Notes: generated by a model not told the origin, from the letters alone. Counted from the first letter of the stretch, positions 46,004 through 60,476 are shown. The stretch is 64,000 bases of DNA from Cordia subcordata (GCA_028554755.1 JAPTOF010000010.1:3704001-3768000), one strand, 5' to 3'. Made by a program: numbers and translations.

Positions 46004-48196
46004 AATTATAATACACACGTGGGTGATTGTGCTATTTCTTGGTTGAGATGATCTGATTTGAAGCTGCAATGATGTGTTAATGTCCATCCATGTGTTTATT
46101 GTCCCCAAAACCTGTTCCTGGATTTGAATGTGTGACTTGACTCATCCTTGGAGTCCATACAGAACTGCGTCAGCATGACCAGTGGGTGATATCTGGGGCC
46201 TTTACCTGGCAACAAATATTGCTCGATTGACACATAGACACACGATGATGTTATAATATATTTTTGTCCCAGGTAAACAGATTTATTAATTTTAATATTA
46301 TTGTACAAGATTACATTCGCTATTTGTTCTTTTAAGTATTTTTAAGATAATATTTATAATTTTTTAACATGATATTACAGATGATTTTTGGTTTACAACT
46401 TGTCTAGCTTAAGTTTTTTTTGATGTTTATAAGCACAAAAGAAAAGAGAAAATTGCTCAAGAGTAAATTTTTTCTTTTGGTGCCAAGTTCATAGTGTTGT
46501 CCATTCGTATGTAACTCCTCTGTAACTCTCACATTAATACCAGCTCACTTATTCAGCTCAGTTTATTTTTTGGTTCACGCATTTGAACGTCGTTATAGAG
46601 TCTCATTTTCACTCACTTCACCATTAGCACTCTATGCACAGAAAATGTCTCAGGAGAAAACTCTTTATTTATTTGTTTATTTTATATTTACCTTTTAACT
46701 TGTCAATGTTAATTGACAGAAAAATCGAACATTTCCACTTCCTAATATTTTCACTTTTATGTTGTCCCCATTTGGAGCTTCTTCAGCAAGTCGGTGCCAA
46801 TTCCTTTGACTATAGTATGCTAGATTAATTATTATCAACTTCAACCTCAAACAAGAGAAAAATATTCAGAACATATATGATGTATCATGATGAAATATAA
46901 TTAAAAGTATCGGCAACTTTTCTATAGTGGATCAGTATTAATTATATACATAATTGACCTCAAACGACATAATTACTCGAAGAATTTTGTTTAACCGTAA
47001 TTTTTCTTGTTAACCGTGGGGGCCATGGGTTGGGTCGGGTTAGGGATTTGTTAAAAACAAATAAACTAACATGATTCCGGTAGAAACCAATTATTCCAAT
47101 GCTCCAAGTTGATGATAAACGAACACGAACCAGCTTTTGCTCTTGCAAGGAAAGGCTAACACCGATGGGGGGTTCCGGTGTTTGTCCCTCCGACAATCAA
47201 GTTACATATGCTTTTTAAAAAGGATAAGCAGTTTTTTAATAGAGAACTTATATCCTGCAAAGTATATTTCTAAGAATAAATAGTATTACCTTGTAATTAA
47301 TGCTGCATTTGCCTTTTATACTATTCTGGTGATGTCATTAAATGTAATCGTGTGGTTCTTGAGGTCGGATCGGTGGTGTTTAACCATCCCCGATCATAAC
47401 AAAAGAGACGATTTCCAACTAAAATGATTCATATAATCGATCTTACTTCATTGAATATTTTGTAAGTTTTCTAGTTGGTAGCTTAGTTTCCATTAAAGCA
47501 GACAACAAGACAAATACAACTTAGCTGAGTATGGGCGAGTATCATGTAGTGGTCCTCAAAGATGATATCAATGCAGAAGAGAGCCAACTCATCAAAGTCA
47601 TCCAACCCAACAAAAGACGAGAATAATTTGAAATTGAGGCTGTCAGAACAGAAAGGGGTCAGCTTTTTTTTTTTTTTTTTGTGGAACTAAAATCCGTGGG
47701 CGTTGCCAATGTTGAAAACTTTCAATATATTCATTTTTGTGTGTGTGAATGCATGTCGATATCTCTAGTGGTGGTCTAAGGGTCCACCATGTTTTTGTAA
47801 CATTCTGCTTTATCCATATATTCAGATTTTATTGAATCAATTCGTATGTTATCAGCACGATTATTCCCCACCAAATGCACCCAACCACCCTTCACGCCTC
47901 ATGGCCAACATAAATAGTGTGCAATCATCCCACGGGACAAGAGAGGGGAATTGGATGACCTAATAATTTCTTATTGTTGGGAAAACCTTTTCAGTTCTAA
48001 ACACTACAAAATATTGTCAGATTAGTGAGAAAATTTGAGACGGGGCGGAGACGGAATTTATAATTAAGAGTTTGTAACACGTTTAGACGTACTTGAGATG
48101 ACGTTTTGGAAAACGAAAATTTTCTGTTTCAACTTTATTTTTGGACAAAATTTTTAAGTGTAAGATGTAATAATTTCGTCCCAAATCTCAAATCTA

Positions 48197-48470
48197 ACAA
48201 TTTTTAATAGTGAAAGCTAGATATACAGCTGCCTCTTGTTCTTGTGTTACTAGACGAAAATTTTAAGTTTAATATAAGGTTTCTATACATCTCATTTAAT
48301 CCAACAAATTTTAGTAGTGAAAGCTAGTTATATAGTGGCCTCTTATTTCCTATTTTTGAGACAGAACTTTTAAGTTTAAGATATAAGATTTTTACTCAAA
48401 TTCAACGATTTTTACTCAAATTCAACAATTTTTACTAGTAAAAGCTAGCTATATAGCTGCCTCTTGTGCT
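48197..48470. repeat. Three degenerate tandem repeats, unit about 110-120 bp
   Basis: The motif AGTGAAAGCTAG(A/T)TATA followed by G(C/T)GGCC/CTGCC TCTT recurs at about 48210, 48317 and 48437. Between them are related phrases TTTTAAGTTTAA(T/G)ATA. No coding content. Confidence 0.75.
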
Positions 48471-48860
48471 TGTTGTTGAATGGTATATTTGTCGCGCATT
48501 GATATTTATGAGATTAATTAAATATATATATGCTACACTATGATATCCTACCTTTTATCCGCACTAAAGAATGTCTATCACACCTCCATCAAGTTTCGTA
48601 CCACATAATGATCATATTGAGATCTCAAATCGAAATTGACGCAACATAACGGCTAGAATAGATGGACATGATCTCCCGAAAACATTATTTGTCTCTCACA
48701 ATTTCAACTCGATCAGGATCTTCTCATACCATATTTTGTAATCAATACAAGCTCTTATATATCGAACAAAAAAGATATTAATTTTTTTTATCTATGCATC
48801 CCAATTCACAAAAGTTCACAAAAAAAAAACCTTGTTAAGAATCTAAGCAAAACAAAGAAA

Positions 48861-49096
48861 GAGCAACACTTATTAATCGCATGTTAGGACATTTCTCTTT
48901 TTCTCCATAAGTGAAAATCTGCTTTTAGGATTAATTCCATCTTGGACTAGCTCTTCATGATGCAAATATGATAATTAAGAGCAATACTTATTAATCCCAT
49001 GTTAGGACATTTCTCTTTTTCTCCATAAATGAAATTAAATCTGCTTTTAGGATTCCTTCTTGGACTAGCTCTTCATGATGCAAATATGATAATTAA
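48861..49096. repeat. 118-bp tandem duplication
   Basis: Copy 1 (48861-48978) and copy 2 (48979-49096) both run from GAGCAA(C/T)ACTTATTAATC through CATGTTAGGACATTTCTC and TTGGACTAGCTCTTCATGAT to AAATATGATAATTAA. Copies are nearly identical. A SINE sits immediately after copy 2. Confidence 0.93.
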
Positions 49097-49235
49097 TGCC
49101 CCAAGGGGCATAGGTGAGTTGGTAAGTGGCCAGGTGATTAGGGTGGTGACACCCTGACAACGCGGATCGAATTCGCGCATCAGTGATTCATTGAAATATC
49201 GCAGTGTCTCCTTTCCACGCCGTTAACCTTTTTTA
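49097..49235 (+). mobile_element. tRNA-derived SINE with perfect 15-bp target-site duplication
   Basis: The 15-mer AAATATGATAATTAA stands at 49082-49096 and again at 49236-49250. Between them lie an A-box-like ATAGGTGAGTTGGTAAG (about 49110) and a B-box-like GCGGATCGAATTCG (about 49161), ending in a T-rich tail (CCTTTTTT). About 139 bp. The perfect duplication indicates a recent or well-kept insertion. Confidence 0.92.
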
Positions 49236-52200
49236 AAATATGATAATTAACACAATTCTTCAACATTGCATTATGCTTTCTCTAATTAATGATCACCTCA
49301 GGTCCACTATCATTATGACCTTGTCGGGGGAGGCCCACATACCAAGTTACTCATGTTTATCGTGAAGTTAATCCTTCGAATCATTTGTTGACAAATTTTA
49401 GATTTCCTGTCCACTTGGCCCATACATTGTTGATACTCTCACGATGTAGTCTTTGATGCTCTCGGGAAAAGATAAGAGCGACGAAACATCTCCTGAATGA
49501 TTATCTTGCAACTGGGAGATGAGAAGATGATGTTTCAAACGTGTGGGTCGAAGATTCACAGTGCAGGTACAATTTGCTTGCTTGACGGGTTCACCTGGGG
49601 AGCCATGTATAGGATGATGATAATCTGACAACAGAAGAGCTTATTGTCTTGTTGCAGAGCTGGCTCCAGCCTCTGCCCAACTTTCAGATATTCTTTACAA
49701 GAAGTTTGTAATGCCACGTCTGTGCCCTAAACACCATACAAGTCTTCACATTTATGCATCTCATCGTCTCTGCATCCCAAGTATATTATTGCTCATCAAT
49801 ATTGTTACTCTTGCGACATATATATTTGCAAGTGATATATGGGATATTTGTAATTATATTTCGTAAAGTACGAGTAATTTACGAGGTTATTTCAATATCG
49901 TAAAAGGACAAATAACATATGTAACAAAACCATAGGAACAAGTAACATATTTCAATAGGTCATGGGAGTGGTTGTTTCACTGTAAAATTGATGATATCCT
50001 CATGTCAAAATAGCCGTCTAACAATGAAAGAATTCGAGAAACTACTGAAGTGTATATGATCCTGTATTTGTGTGAATATTATTATAAAGGATATATTTGT
50101 AAAATTGTACGCAAACTTTGTTCATATAAATATATGATACTCACACTGATTAAAGTATTACGACCTAACATTTTTATGATATCAATACCTTAACGATCCT
50201 CTCTAATCTTCTAGAGTTCTATTTTCTTCCCCACCAGGCCTTAATCAGGGTGTTACGACCTAGTACTCTTAACAAACAACAATGCCTATAAATTTAAGGG
50301 TTAAAGGATGAGTGACATATGAAAAAGCATGGGCTAACACAATCACACGAAAAGGGCAAGAAACGAACATTGGAGTCTTTATCTGAATCCATCATTCTCT
50401 AAAATTGAGGTATGTCAAGTAGTTACATATCCATTGCAAATGAAAGTTAAACTATTATAGGATAAATTATATGACGTAATACAAAGCATAGGTGTACGAT
50501 ATTCTTTAAAGTTTTGAAACTAACTTATAACAATTATTTATATGGTTTTTGAAACTAAACGTGCGTCTAATTTTTAGAACTAATTATAATCTTTAATTAT
50601 CACGAAGCGGTCACAAATCAATAACGCTATAACATAAAAGCATGGCTGGACCAATGCAAGGTTGAACTTGGCAAAATCGTTATCTTTCACCATTTATAAT
50701 CAGCTATGAATGTTTTTCATCAATATTTTTGCATGGAATGTTAAGAACATCCATCAAATTAAATTCTGAGAAGTGATAGAATGCGACAGGGAAGAGAATG
50801 TCCTGCCTATTAATTGTTTTTTCCATATGACTATTCCTACTACCCAATGATTAGATCCATCTCACTTGGGCAGCTATATCTGGATTCAGTATTAATCTTT
50901 AATTTATGGACCGAAAACTTATTCCTAGGACCACAAGATCAACATCAGGGCTAGCTGCTGCCATTCTGGCCCAATATCGATTTGCACACAGCTCTACCTC
51001 GATGCATAATAACATCTTTGCAATAAATTAGCTCATCAAGAATTTATTGCCTTTTGGGTTAGGGTTGTTGATCGGTTAGGCTGTAATGTGGTGTCCGAAA
51101 TAATATGAGAGTGATTTATAAGTTTGTACTATCGATCTTTGAATTCACAAGTAGATTATAGGTTTGGAATTATATATGTAGCCCTTTTTTTGGGTGTGAT
51201 TGAACCCGCATTGCATGCAAAAGCTGGAGCAGTGTGGTTGTATTTTTTTTCTTTCATTTTTTTTTTCTGAGTTTTTTAATGTCTTTAATTCAGTTTCTAG
51301 GTTCTTGTACCGTGTTCAAAGTTATCACATCATTTAAAAGTTTAAACTTGTGCAGAAGATATTGGTGCATTTATTATTGGATTAAAATGCGAGCCAGATT
51401 ATCTAAGTTTATCTTGATTTCTCCTGATTAGGTTTAAATATTATGTATGAAATATGGCCTATTCAATTAATCAATTATGAACTCTAGTTGAGTTGAAATC
51501 AAGCTAGCTCAACCAGCTTGGTTACTTATAATACATTTTCTGAATATGAAGTTATTGCATTAAGCTGAAACCAAATCAAATAGATGAAGTAGAACCAAAT
51601 CATTTTGGATGAATTAGCACAAAATCATTTTTAAGTTTAGTTTGATTCGTTCACTTTCTTTATAGAAAAAAAATAACAAGAACTTTATTAGTTATATCAA
51701 TACAGAGTTGCATGATACTATTGGATAATAATGTATAGAAATATGTCGATATCAATTATTGTTACAATCTCCACAAGAAACCGGAGAAAAAAGCAGGCTC
51801 GATAAGTTAAAACGTAGCTTCAAACTTGTCTACATTACTAAAGGAATCCATTTCAGTTTCAATGTATAACCACTTTAGTGTCGGTAGCAAATTGAAATCC
51901 ATTTCTGTTGCAATAGGTAAAAATCCAACATTTATGTGTCGGCCGCTTGAAAACTAAGAATTGGAACCCTATTTTTTCCGGTAATGCAAAGAAAAAGACC
52001 TCAACATTGATGGCTGCAGTGCACTGCTTTAATGCAGAACCAGCTGCAAGCTGAATGGAGGAACAAATTCCTCCAGTAGCTTTCTTATGCTAAGATTTTT
52101 GTTCGGAATTAGGGGTGTTAGAACGAACCATACCCTACAAGATTTTTTGCAACGCGTACGATTATAAGCGAGCAAACTAAAAGGAAGTGTAAACCAATGC

Positions 52201-55200
52201 TTCCATAGGTGAAAGGATTCATCAAGTTAAATAGTAGCTTGAGGCGTGTTATGAACACTGTCCTTGAGGATATTTCGCTCAATTGTAAGCGTATCCCCCA
52301 GGATTCAACAAGCTCTTCTAGTTTTGAATTAGGTTCAGGAAGCAAAAGTAACTTAATATGAAATCTGAAAATAAAAGTAATAAATTTTAAAAAGTGGCTT
52401 GGACCGGGCCTCACGTATATTTTGCCGGGGGGGGGGCAAATCCACCAATTTGAACTATCGGCCCAAATTTTATGGGCGTGAGCCCAACCCCTTAACCTTT
52501 CTTTTACAAGCCCATTAGAATGAAATCTAATATAAAGTGAGAAAAGATTTATCACTTTTCCAATATGGGAAGTATTCTATTTCTTTTGAGGTATAAACAA
52601 AAACACCCAACAAAACATTGATTCAAATCAAGATTTTCAATGGTACACTGCTAAATTTATATTTCAAATCCCCCCCAAAAAAAAGAAGACTTTGTAGAGG
52701 TTGGAAAGAAAGATGATTTATATTGACTTGAGGCATGTGAAGTACTGGTATGGCAGAAAGAATATAAATCTGAAATAATCTTCGCTTGTGAATAGGAAAG
52801 TCGCTTCTTGTGTCATTCAACATTCAACAAAGTCCATGAGAATATATCTCAACGTTGCCTCTAAAGGAAACATTAGTGGATTAATAGTTAATTATTATGG
52901 AAAACAATTGAAATTAATTTGAGGCTCTCTAGGTAGTCATGATTCAAGTTTTCTTCGGTTTGCATATATATATGTAAAATTTATGCAGCTAAAATATGTA
53001 TTCTTGAGAAGACATGAAGAAGTTCCTTAGATATAGAAAATTCCAGCATTAACAATTTAGAAACTTTATTTTGCTTTTTACAAATACTTTTGATAGTAAC
53101 ATGCATTTTTCAAACGCAACAAATAAAGCTGTATCTTTGTTTTCGACCAAAAAAAGGTATTCTTTTTTCTTTTTCAATTAGAGACTTGACCTATTTCTGG
53201 AAAGTCCATGGAAAGTGTTTTTATTTAAGACTTAACTACAAGAAACTTTCAAAAGCTTGAGGACAGGAAATTAACGAGGTTCAAAAAATTATTTGACACA
53301 CATGAATGAAAAACCAGACTTTTACCATTGTGATTATTAGTACAAAGCAAATAAACAAAAATATAAACCACAGCAGAGAAAAGTAAGCTGAAAATCCAAA
53401 CTTGTTTTGGTGCAGACTGGCGTCTGTGATAAAAGAGAAGTTAGAATTAGAGTCAAGAAGAACTAAAATTTGAAAATATAAATTTTGAAGTGTTAAGAGT
53501 AGGTATATGAATTGGTAGAAAAATTCGAGTTGCTAGTTATGCCTAACCAAGCTAAAGAGTACCGTGAGCTTGTAGCCAAATAGTGGCCTACGTCTATTTC
53601 CGGAGGAGTTCCTCTTAGTAACTTGTATTAAAAAGAAAAAAAAAACCTAAACAAATATGTTAAAATAGTCGTAATAAAAATTGTAAGAATCTGTTTGTAT
53701 TAACCTTTTCTTAGTTGGGATATATTTCAATATTAAATAGAAAAAGATAAAAAAGCTAATACAATTAGTTAGCTACTTTAATTTATCAAAGTGATACTAA
53801 TGTCAACAATTAATTTAATCTGGTTCCTTGTCTAGTCTAAGACCCCAAGTCGCATAACCTTTAATGAACCTTTGGTAACCTGTCTCTCAGATGAATACAT
53901 ATTTCGTCATCCATGACACGACATGTTAAAAAGGGGAAAAAAAAATTAGTTGACTTCATTATTAATTCCATCTTTTTTTGCTAGACATAAAACCACGCAA
54001 CTAACCAAACCATTAGCAACAAATTCGAGGGCGAAAAGGTAATTTCAAGGATCTTTTTATGGTAGACATTCCAAGCAATGAGTGGCTTAATCAGCCCCCA
54101 CCTTGGGATCTATTGTCTCAACTTCAGCCAACATTTGGAATAATTATTATCGTGGTAAAGATTCCCACGTATTGCGTTTGTGGAACCCACATATTATATA
54201 AAACCAAGATTAAGGTTGATTTTACTATTAATTAACAAGAATTCTCATGTATCAACAGTTGATGTAACATCTCTTGTCAATAACGGTAGTCTAAAGCAAA
54301 TGTGTTAATTAATGCATCTGCTTGATGATCATTTAATTTGACTAGATACCAGTCTCTGTTATGGTTTTACAATAGAAAATGAAATTATTGACTGAGAAGA
54401 GAAAATTCATGCTCTATGTAATGAGCTCAAAAGCACAACCAATTAAGTATATTTTTTGGTTAATATAAATAAGAATGTTAAAACTTCCATGGAGTCTTAA
54501 TGTTTGAGTACTACAAGTATATTTGAGAGACGTATTCAAAATAATAATAGTTGAAATGACATAATAGTTGTTTGACTTCGGAGTGCTTATTGGATGGTCA
54601 ATTATGAGTTACTCCTTCCTTTAGGTGTCTATTTATTTTATGATCTGCTCAGCGGATCAAGAGATTTCTCGGCAAAGATATGTGAGGAATTTCCATGCAA
54701 AGACTTATTTTGATGTAATTTTTTCGGCTTAGCCTTTATAGGGAAAAAAAATTAATTACATGTATTGATAGTAATAGTACAAGAAATTGACAAGTTAATG
54801 ATACATGACAACATGTAATGGTTGCCATTCAATATTTTGTTTTTCCATACTTTAATATTTATTTCTCAAAGTGAACCTTTTAATTGACAAATATGTATAA
54901 TAAAAAGTTTTACCATATACATGAGAAATTTGATATTTAATAGATAAATTTTTAACATATGAGAAAGGAGTAAAGCAGTGAAGGAGTATTATAAAGTATA
55001 AGTACTTTTTCTCTATATTTGTAAAACTACAACATCAAGTTTAATTTCTTGTTTGTCACCCACATTGTCAAGGTATTTTTCTTGTCTTTAATAGCCACCT
55101 ATCGTTCACTTTAATTTGAAATTACAAACAATCAAATCCAACTATATTTTCCATTTGCATTTGGTATATTCACGATATTGTAGCATAAGTGGTAAAAGAC

Positions 55201-57015
55201 AAGCTAACACAAGTATATGATAAACAATTAAATTAACTATAGGAGGCTACGATATTTACTTTGAATGTTCAAAATAAATTGCATTATCATTTTACCATCA
55301 CTGATCTCCTTCATAACGTTAAAAAATTCAGAAGTGTGGTGGCTGGGCCAAAAAGTTTTTCATTTATCACTCCGAATTTGAAATTAATGCAATAAATGAA
55401 GAAATTCATATAATTAATACTGCTGCAGTTATTTGGTGTACCGTGGGAACAATCTCCGTGGCTGGTAGATACAGTTCATTATGATCCTCACAACTGATAT
55501 GGAGACAAAATATCAGATATAGCGCAAACTGAACAAGCCAATTCTCTATACGTGCTCTAGAACTATCCATACTTTGGATATAAATAAGGAAATAAAGAAA
55601 GAGACAGTAATACAGACTTGCAACAAAATCTACTTAAGACGACATTTTGAAACTACTAGAAAATTACTAGAATTCTCAATCTTTCTTAATGTGGAATATT
55701 GTATTGTCCAACATCAATAAGGCAAGTGTGAAGTGTGTAGTTTCTGAGCGGATATTGTGAGTTTAACTGTTAAGTTGAGTTAATCATCTTATACCAATTA
55801 AGTGATGTAAAGTCTAGGTAGTCAATATTTTAATTATGACATTGGTCTTGTTTTTGGGCTACTCACTAGAGGGATGCACAAGCGAAGTATTATATGGAAC
55901 AAAGTGCAATATCAAGGAAATATCGTGTCTTGAACCGATAGGAACCACTTTTGCCACATCTATTATCCTACATCATTAAGTATTCAATGGGTTATTTTGT
56001 AATGTCATATATCAATGGGACAAGTGTGAAGTATATAGTTTATGAGTAGATATTGTGAATTTAAAGTAAGAACTTAAATTAATTATTTTGAACCATTTAA
56101 TTTAAGGTCTAAGTACTTATTAGTTAAGCCTATATATGACAAGATTCTCGATCTTTGAGTATTTATTATTTGAGCTTATGACATTAGTATTGCTCTTACG
56201 TATGAGGTCTTCTCTTGGGATCTGACCAATATATTCAGTTGGGTTTAATACACTTCTCTTCCCTGTAATCTGTAAATAGTTACTTACCCCTAGTATTTGA
56301 AAATTTATTTATAAGTTATAACCCAATTGTGATCTTAAAGTTGACGCATAACCTCATTCACCATTCACGCATGCATGTTGTGTACAAATTAACATGGGTA
56401 AATTTGAACGAAAATGCCCCAAATTTACGAAAATTGGGTACTTAACCCCCCGTAATTTTTCCAATTAGCTACGTACCCAATTTGCACGATGATCTTTGTG
56501 ATTATTTTGTTATCGGAGTTAAAAGAATAATAGAAAAGGGACGAGTATGCTTCCTTTAAAAAGCATGTAAGAGGGACTATAACATATAGTTTATTAGATA
56601 ACAAGATGAGTAGCATGGAAATAATGTATGCAGTTACCTCTCCTAGATAAGTTCCACCTTTTCCTGGTGTTTGCATCGATTCAACTCAATTGGATTTTAT
56701 TCAGGTTAAACTATACATTTTTAGTTTTTCTAGTTTTACTAGTGTGTATATATAGGGGGCATATATTTAGCTTAAAAGACTATTCTTTTGGAAAAAGTCA
56801 AGCACCATGACAATCCTAGGCCGAACTGATCTTTCAGTAGTATCTCAGTGGGTATTCAGGACCACTTACTATCCTCAAGAGCAAAGGTGATTGTAAAAGA
56901 GATAAGACTTCCGAAAGTTATAATAATCTGCAATGGAAGTCACTTTCTCCATCTTGATACATATCAGGGTGTTTGGATTTGCTAAGCCAAAAATGAAAAG
57001 GAAAAAAGATAGAGT

Positions 57016-57690
57016 GCATTGTATTTTTCGGTGATTTTGACTCCTCGAACTCCACCAAGATGATAGGAGCTTGTTTATCTAAAGAAAATCGATTTACACC
57101 ATTCATGGTCCGATACAATAGTGACGAAGTAATGATTACTTAATACAATGAAAATTTCTTGGGTAAATTGTACTGAGTTTCCTATAGTTTATCGTAAGTA
57201 TATGTTATCCCCTATAATTTCAAAATGGGCACGAACATCCTTTTAGAGGAAATATGTACTACATATTTTGAGGACCACAGGGAGGTCTTGTGCTTATTTC
57301 TTGGGACATGTGTGTAATACATTTTAAGACTATGGGAGAGTTCTCCACTTATTTTGAAACTACAGGAAAGTAACATGCATTTATAATTACTTGTACGAGG
57401 GTTCGGTGCAATTTACCCGAATTTCTTTTTTATTATTATCACTCTATTACTATTAAATTAAACAGTCAACTGTAGAGATTTGTTTGACAATGTTCTGCAA
57501 GAACTAATATTACGAGAGAATCTAAATCTTTCTACGCCCGAAAAGAAAAAAGAAAGAAAAGAAAAGAAAATAAAAGAAAAATAGTACGTGTATTGTATTT
57601 TTGCTGTGATATTGACTCAACAAGAAGTCCAGAAAATGAAAAGAGCTTGTTTATCTTTTGGGAGACTTAAACCAATCTTTAGGAAATGTG
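57016..57690. repeat. Diverged duplicates flanking a MITE
   Basis: The phrases TGCATTGTATTTTT(C)GGTGAT and GAGCTTGTTTATCT occur near 57016-57080 and again, diverged, near 57590-57660, with the MITE (57161-57418) between them. Similarity is partial. Confidence 0.5.
57161..57418. mobile_element. MITE of the GGGTAAATTG family with 8-9-bp target-site duplication
   Basis: Left end GGGTAAATTGTACTGAG and right end TCGGTGCAATTTACCC. AATTTCTT is present at 57153-57160 and 57420-57427; with one mismatch the duplication is 9 bp (AAATTTCTT / GAATTTCTT) directly at the element ends, which points to a Mutator-type element, whereas 8 bp would point to hAT. No coding capacity. Related copy at 33322-33560. 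Confidence 0.85.
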
Positions 57691-58815
57691 GAGGGAAAAG
57701 AGTTAGGTCATGAGTAATTTAAATCCTCCGCACAGGTGAGTTAGGATAAAAACAACTGAGGATGGGGTTGGGGTGGGGGGGAGATGTTGATGGGGCAAGG
57801 GGCACAGCTAGGGTTAGAGATGTTTTCCCTTCTCTTTCAGATGTGACCTGTCTCTAAGTCACCACCATGGCCTTCTTCAAATTAAAGGGCATAGAATGAA
57901 TTGAGTGATGTTGATAACTGCTATTTTATTGATTGATGTTCAATTGTTCAATGCATGTGTGCTGTAGGGGAGGTTTTGACATAACATGACCAGTTCCCAC
58001 ATTGTCCAGGTTAATGTTTTTACTTCTACTTATAGGGAAACAGACACAAACACTTTTTAACTGATTCAAGTATACAGACCCAAAATTAAATTAAATGAGT
58101 ATTTTTCTTTTAAAGAAAATCTGGTCCTGATATTTTATCAGTTGCATAGTCGACCCAGAATCCTCTCTCTCTCTCTCTTTTTTTTTTTGGGACTCAAAAT
58201 TCACTTATATATCAATCATGCATCTTTGGGTTAATAATATATCAATCAAATTTTGCAGTGCAGCGGGCTAATTAATGCATATTCTTTGCTTTGGGTTGGG
58301 GTATATCCATGCCAAATTATATTTAGGACTAATCTCCACTGAATCGAGAGTAATAAAGGAAAAGCTTTTCCAACAAGTGTACTTTTTAGAATTTGAACTT
58401 GCATATTTTTCTTTTTAGGAGAATGAGATCACTACCACCTTAATTAATAACTTGTTGGTACTTAATTGCATATATATTTGAAGTGGGTTACCCATTATGT
58501 AACATTTTTTGATAATATAGGTTCAAAACCAAGATTTTTAACTACGGTCTACATAGAATAAGTTGCTAGATGATCACTAGTTAAACTTTGTTCATTTTTT
58601 GCTAAATTACTTTTAAGCTGTATTTCTTTATACCATTATGATCATCATAGGAGTGGTGAAGTCACCACGGTGATTAATATCTAAAAATAAAACTGAAGTA
58701 GAGCAATATTTTGTTATTCAATGTAATACTTTCCATTTCTCTAACTATTTTTCATCATATACTCTATTATAGGTTAAATGAAGAATTAGTTACAGTTTAA
58801 TATTACTTTACTACT

Positions 58816-58818
58816 CTC

Positions 58819-58858
<40 letters not shown>

Positions 58859-58872
58859 AGAAGAAGAAGAGA
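58816..58872. repeat. GT/GA/GAA microsatellite
   Basis: TGTGTGTG, then (GA)n, then (AGA)n. The open frame across it is a repeat translation. Confidence 0.85.
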
Positions 58873-59734
58873 TTTTCCAGCCCCGGGATCTCGCATAAGA
58901 TATGTCATGTAACAATCCGTGCAATGCGTGAATCATTCAGTCATGTGTGCGTATCAGGAAATGGGACGACAAGGCAGCTTCGCAGAAGAATCTTAGACCT
59001 TAAAATATGTGGCAATGCATTGATACACAATATTATTTTAGCAACTGCGAAATCAGTCTTGCTGTGCTATTGTTCCCTCCAACAACTAAACGACCCCATT
59101 TATTAAATAATTGGGGAAAAACTAATAATAATATTACAATGTTATGAGAGTTTAACAATAATTTAATAATTAAAAGTAGACATCAACTTTTCGTAGTTGA
59201 TTTTGTCATAATGTTATAATATTAATTAATGAGATAAATCCATACCACCTCGAGTAAAGATAGATCAATAGTGAAAAGATTTACCATTAAGCTAATAATA
59301 ACTTATATAAGACAATAGTAACTTGTATATTAATTGGGGTTGAGGTATTATTGGCTTAAGTTAGTAAGCTAATAATAACTTATATAAGACACTTATAGGC
59401 TGCATTCGTATACTATATATTACCATTTCTTTATTAAGTCAAAGAAACATATCGAGAAAATTATGCAGACAGGTGATTAATGGCTAATGAGGATGCTTTC
59501 AACACTGCTAAATATAGTCTTAGTTATTGTTTGGAAAGTTCAATGTACTTGCAGCATAATTAATAAGGTAGTCGAGAAAAGAAAAGAAAAGAAAAATCCT
59601 AAAGCAACTACTCATCACTTGATATGTCGTTACCACAAGGAAAGAAGAGTATAAACATCACCAAAATTTACGGATTGTGATTGTGATCAAACAACACATG
59701 AAAACACATGGAAAAGTCTCTAAGTAACACGATA

Positions 59735-59745
59735 CACACACATAT

Positions 59746-59776
<31 letters not shown>

Positions 59777-59810
59777 CATACATATATATATATACACACA
59801 CATATATATG
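59735..59810. repeat. CA/TA compound microsatellite
   Basis: ACACACA, ATACATACATA and (TA)n blocks in partly mirrored order, about 0.95 kb upstream of the plus-strand Aux/IAA ATG. Confidence 0.85.
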
Positions 59811-60107
59811 AATTAATGGATGTATGGAATTTTATCAAATATACTACTAGTAGCTAGCTAGCATATATGGGACATTTAAAGGCTCATCATCACGACATTT
59901 TATTGGACCACATCCCAAGCGCATTGGTCCCTTAATCATGCCATTGCCATTATTTCCATCTTTAAACTATTACCCACTTGACATATGTAAATAGAAAATC
60001 AGATAAGTCATAATTAAGGCATCACAATACATACTTTTAGAATTCCGCTTGTTTTATTACTGAAAGATCATCTTTTATATGTATATTTAGTTAACATGTT
60101 AAACACA

Positions 60108-60314
60108 GGTTTGGATTGACTTTTTTAGAAAAAACACTTTTTTTTAACAGATACATTATTTTTATAATAATTATTTGATTTGATTTTCAAAAAATTAAAA
60201 CTCTAAAAAAATTCAAATATAATTTTTTTTATCAAAAACAAAATGTTTAATTTCTCAAAAAAAAATATTTTTTAAATTGTTAAAAAACACTTAAAAACAA
60301 ATCCAAACGAGCCT
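60108..60314. mobile_element. Diverged Tourist-like MITE copy upstream of the Aux/IAA gene
   Basis: Left end GGTTTGGATTGACTTTTTT and right end AAATCCAAACGAGCC bracket an A/T-rich interior. It ends about 420 bp upstream of the ATG of the plus-strand Aux/IAA gene, close to its promoter. Confidence 0.7.
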
Positions 60315-60476
60315 TCAAAAAGATGACGAGAAACATATATCACCCACAAAATCAAAAGCAAAAAAAAAAAAAAAGAAAAGCTAGGGCTTTGAGAGTAATT
60401 AGCCCTCTAATCTAAACATACAATTATTATAGTAAGATGCACTTGATCCAAGAAGATGAAAAATACCAAGTATCTC

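Noticed and set aside
49398..49631. 77-residue minus frame (SDYHHPIHGSPGEP...)
   Set aside because: Not recognised, short, and without neighbouring exons; it could be a fragment but I cannot support a call.
52118..52555. 145-residue minus frame with hydrophobic C-terminus
   Set aside because: Composition follows AT-rich DNA and a G-run at 52428; no family resemblance.
55690..56200. Two similar stretches (CAAGTGTGAAGT...ATATTGTGA)
   Set aside because: Probably a diverged repeat, but boundaries and copy structure cannot be set by eye.
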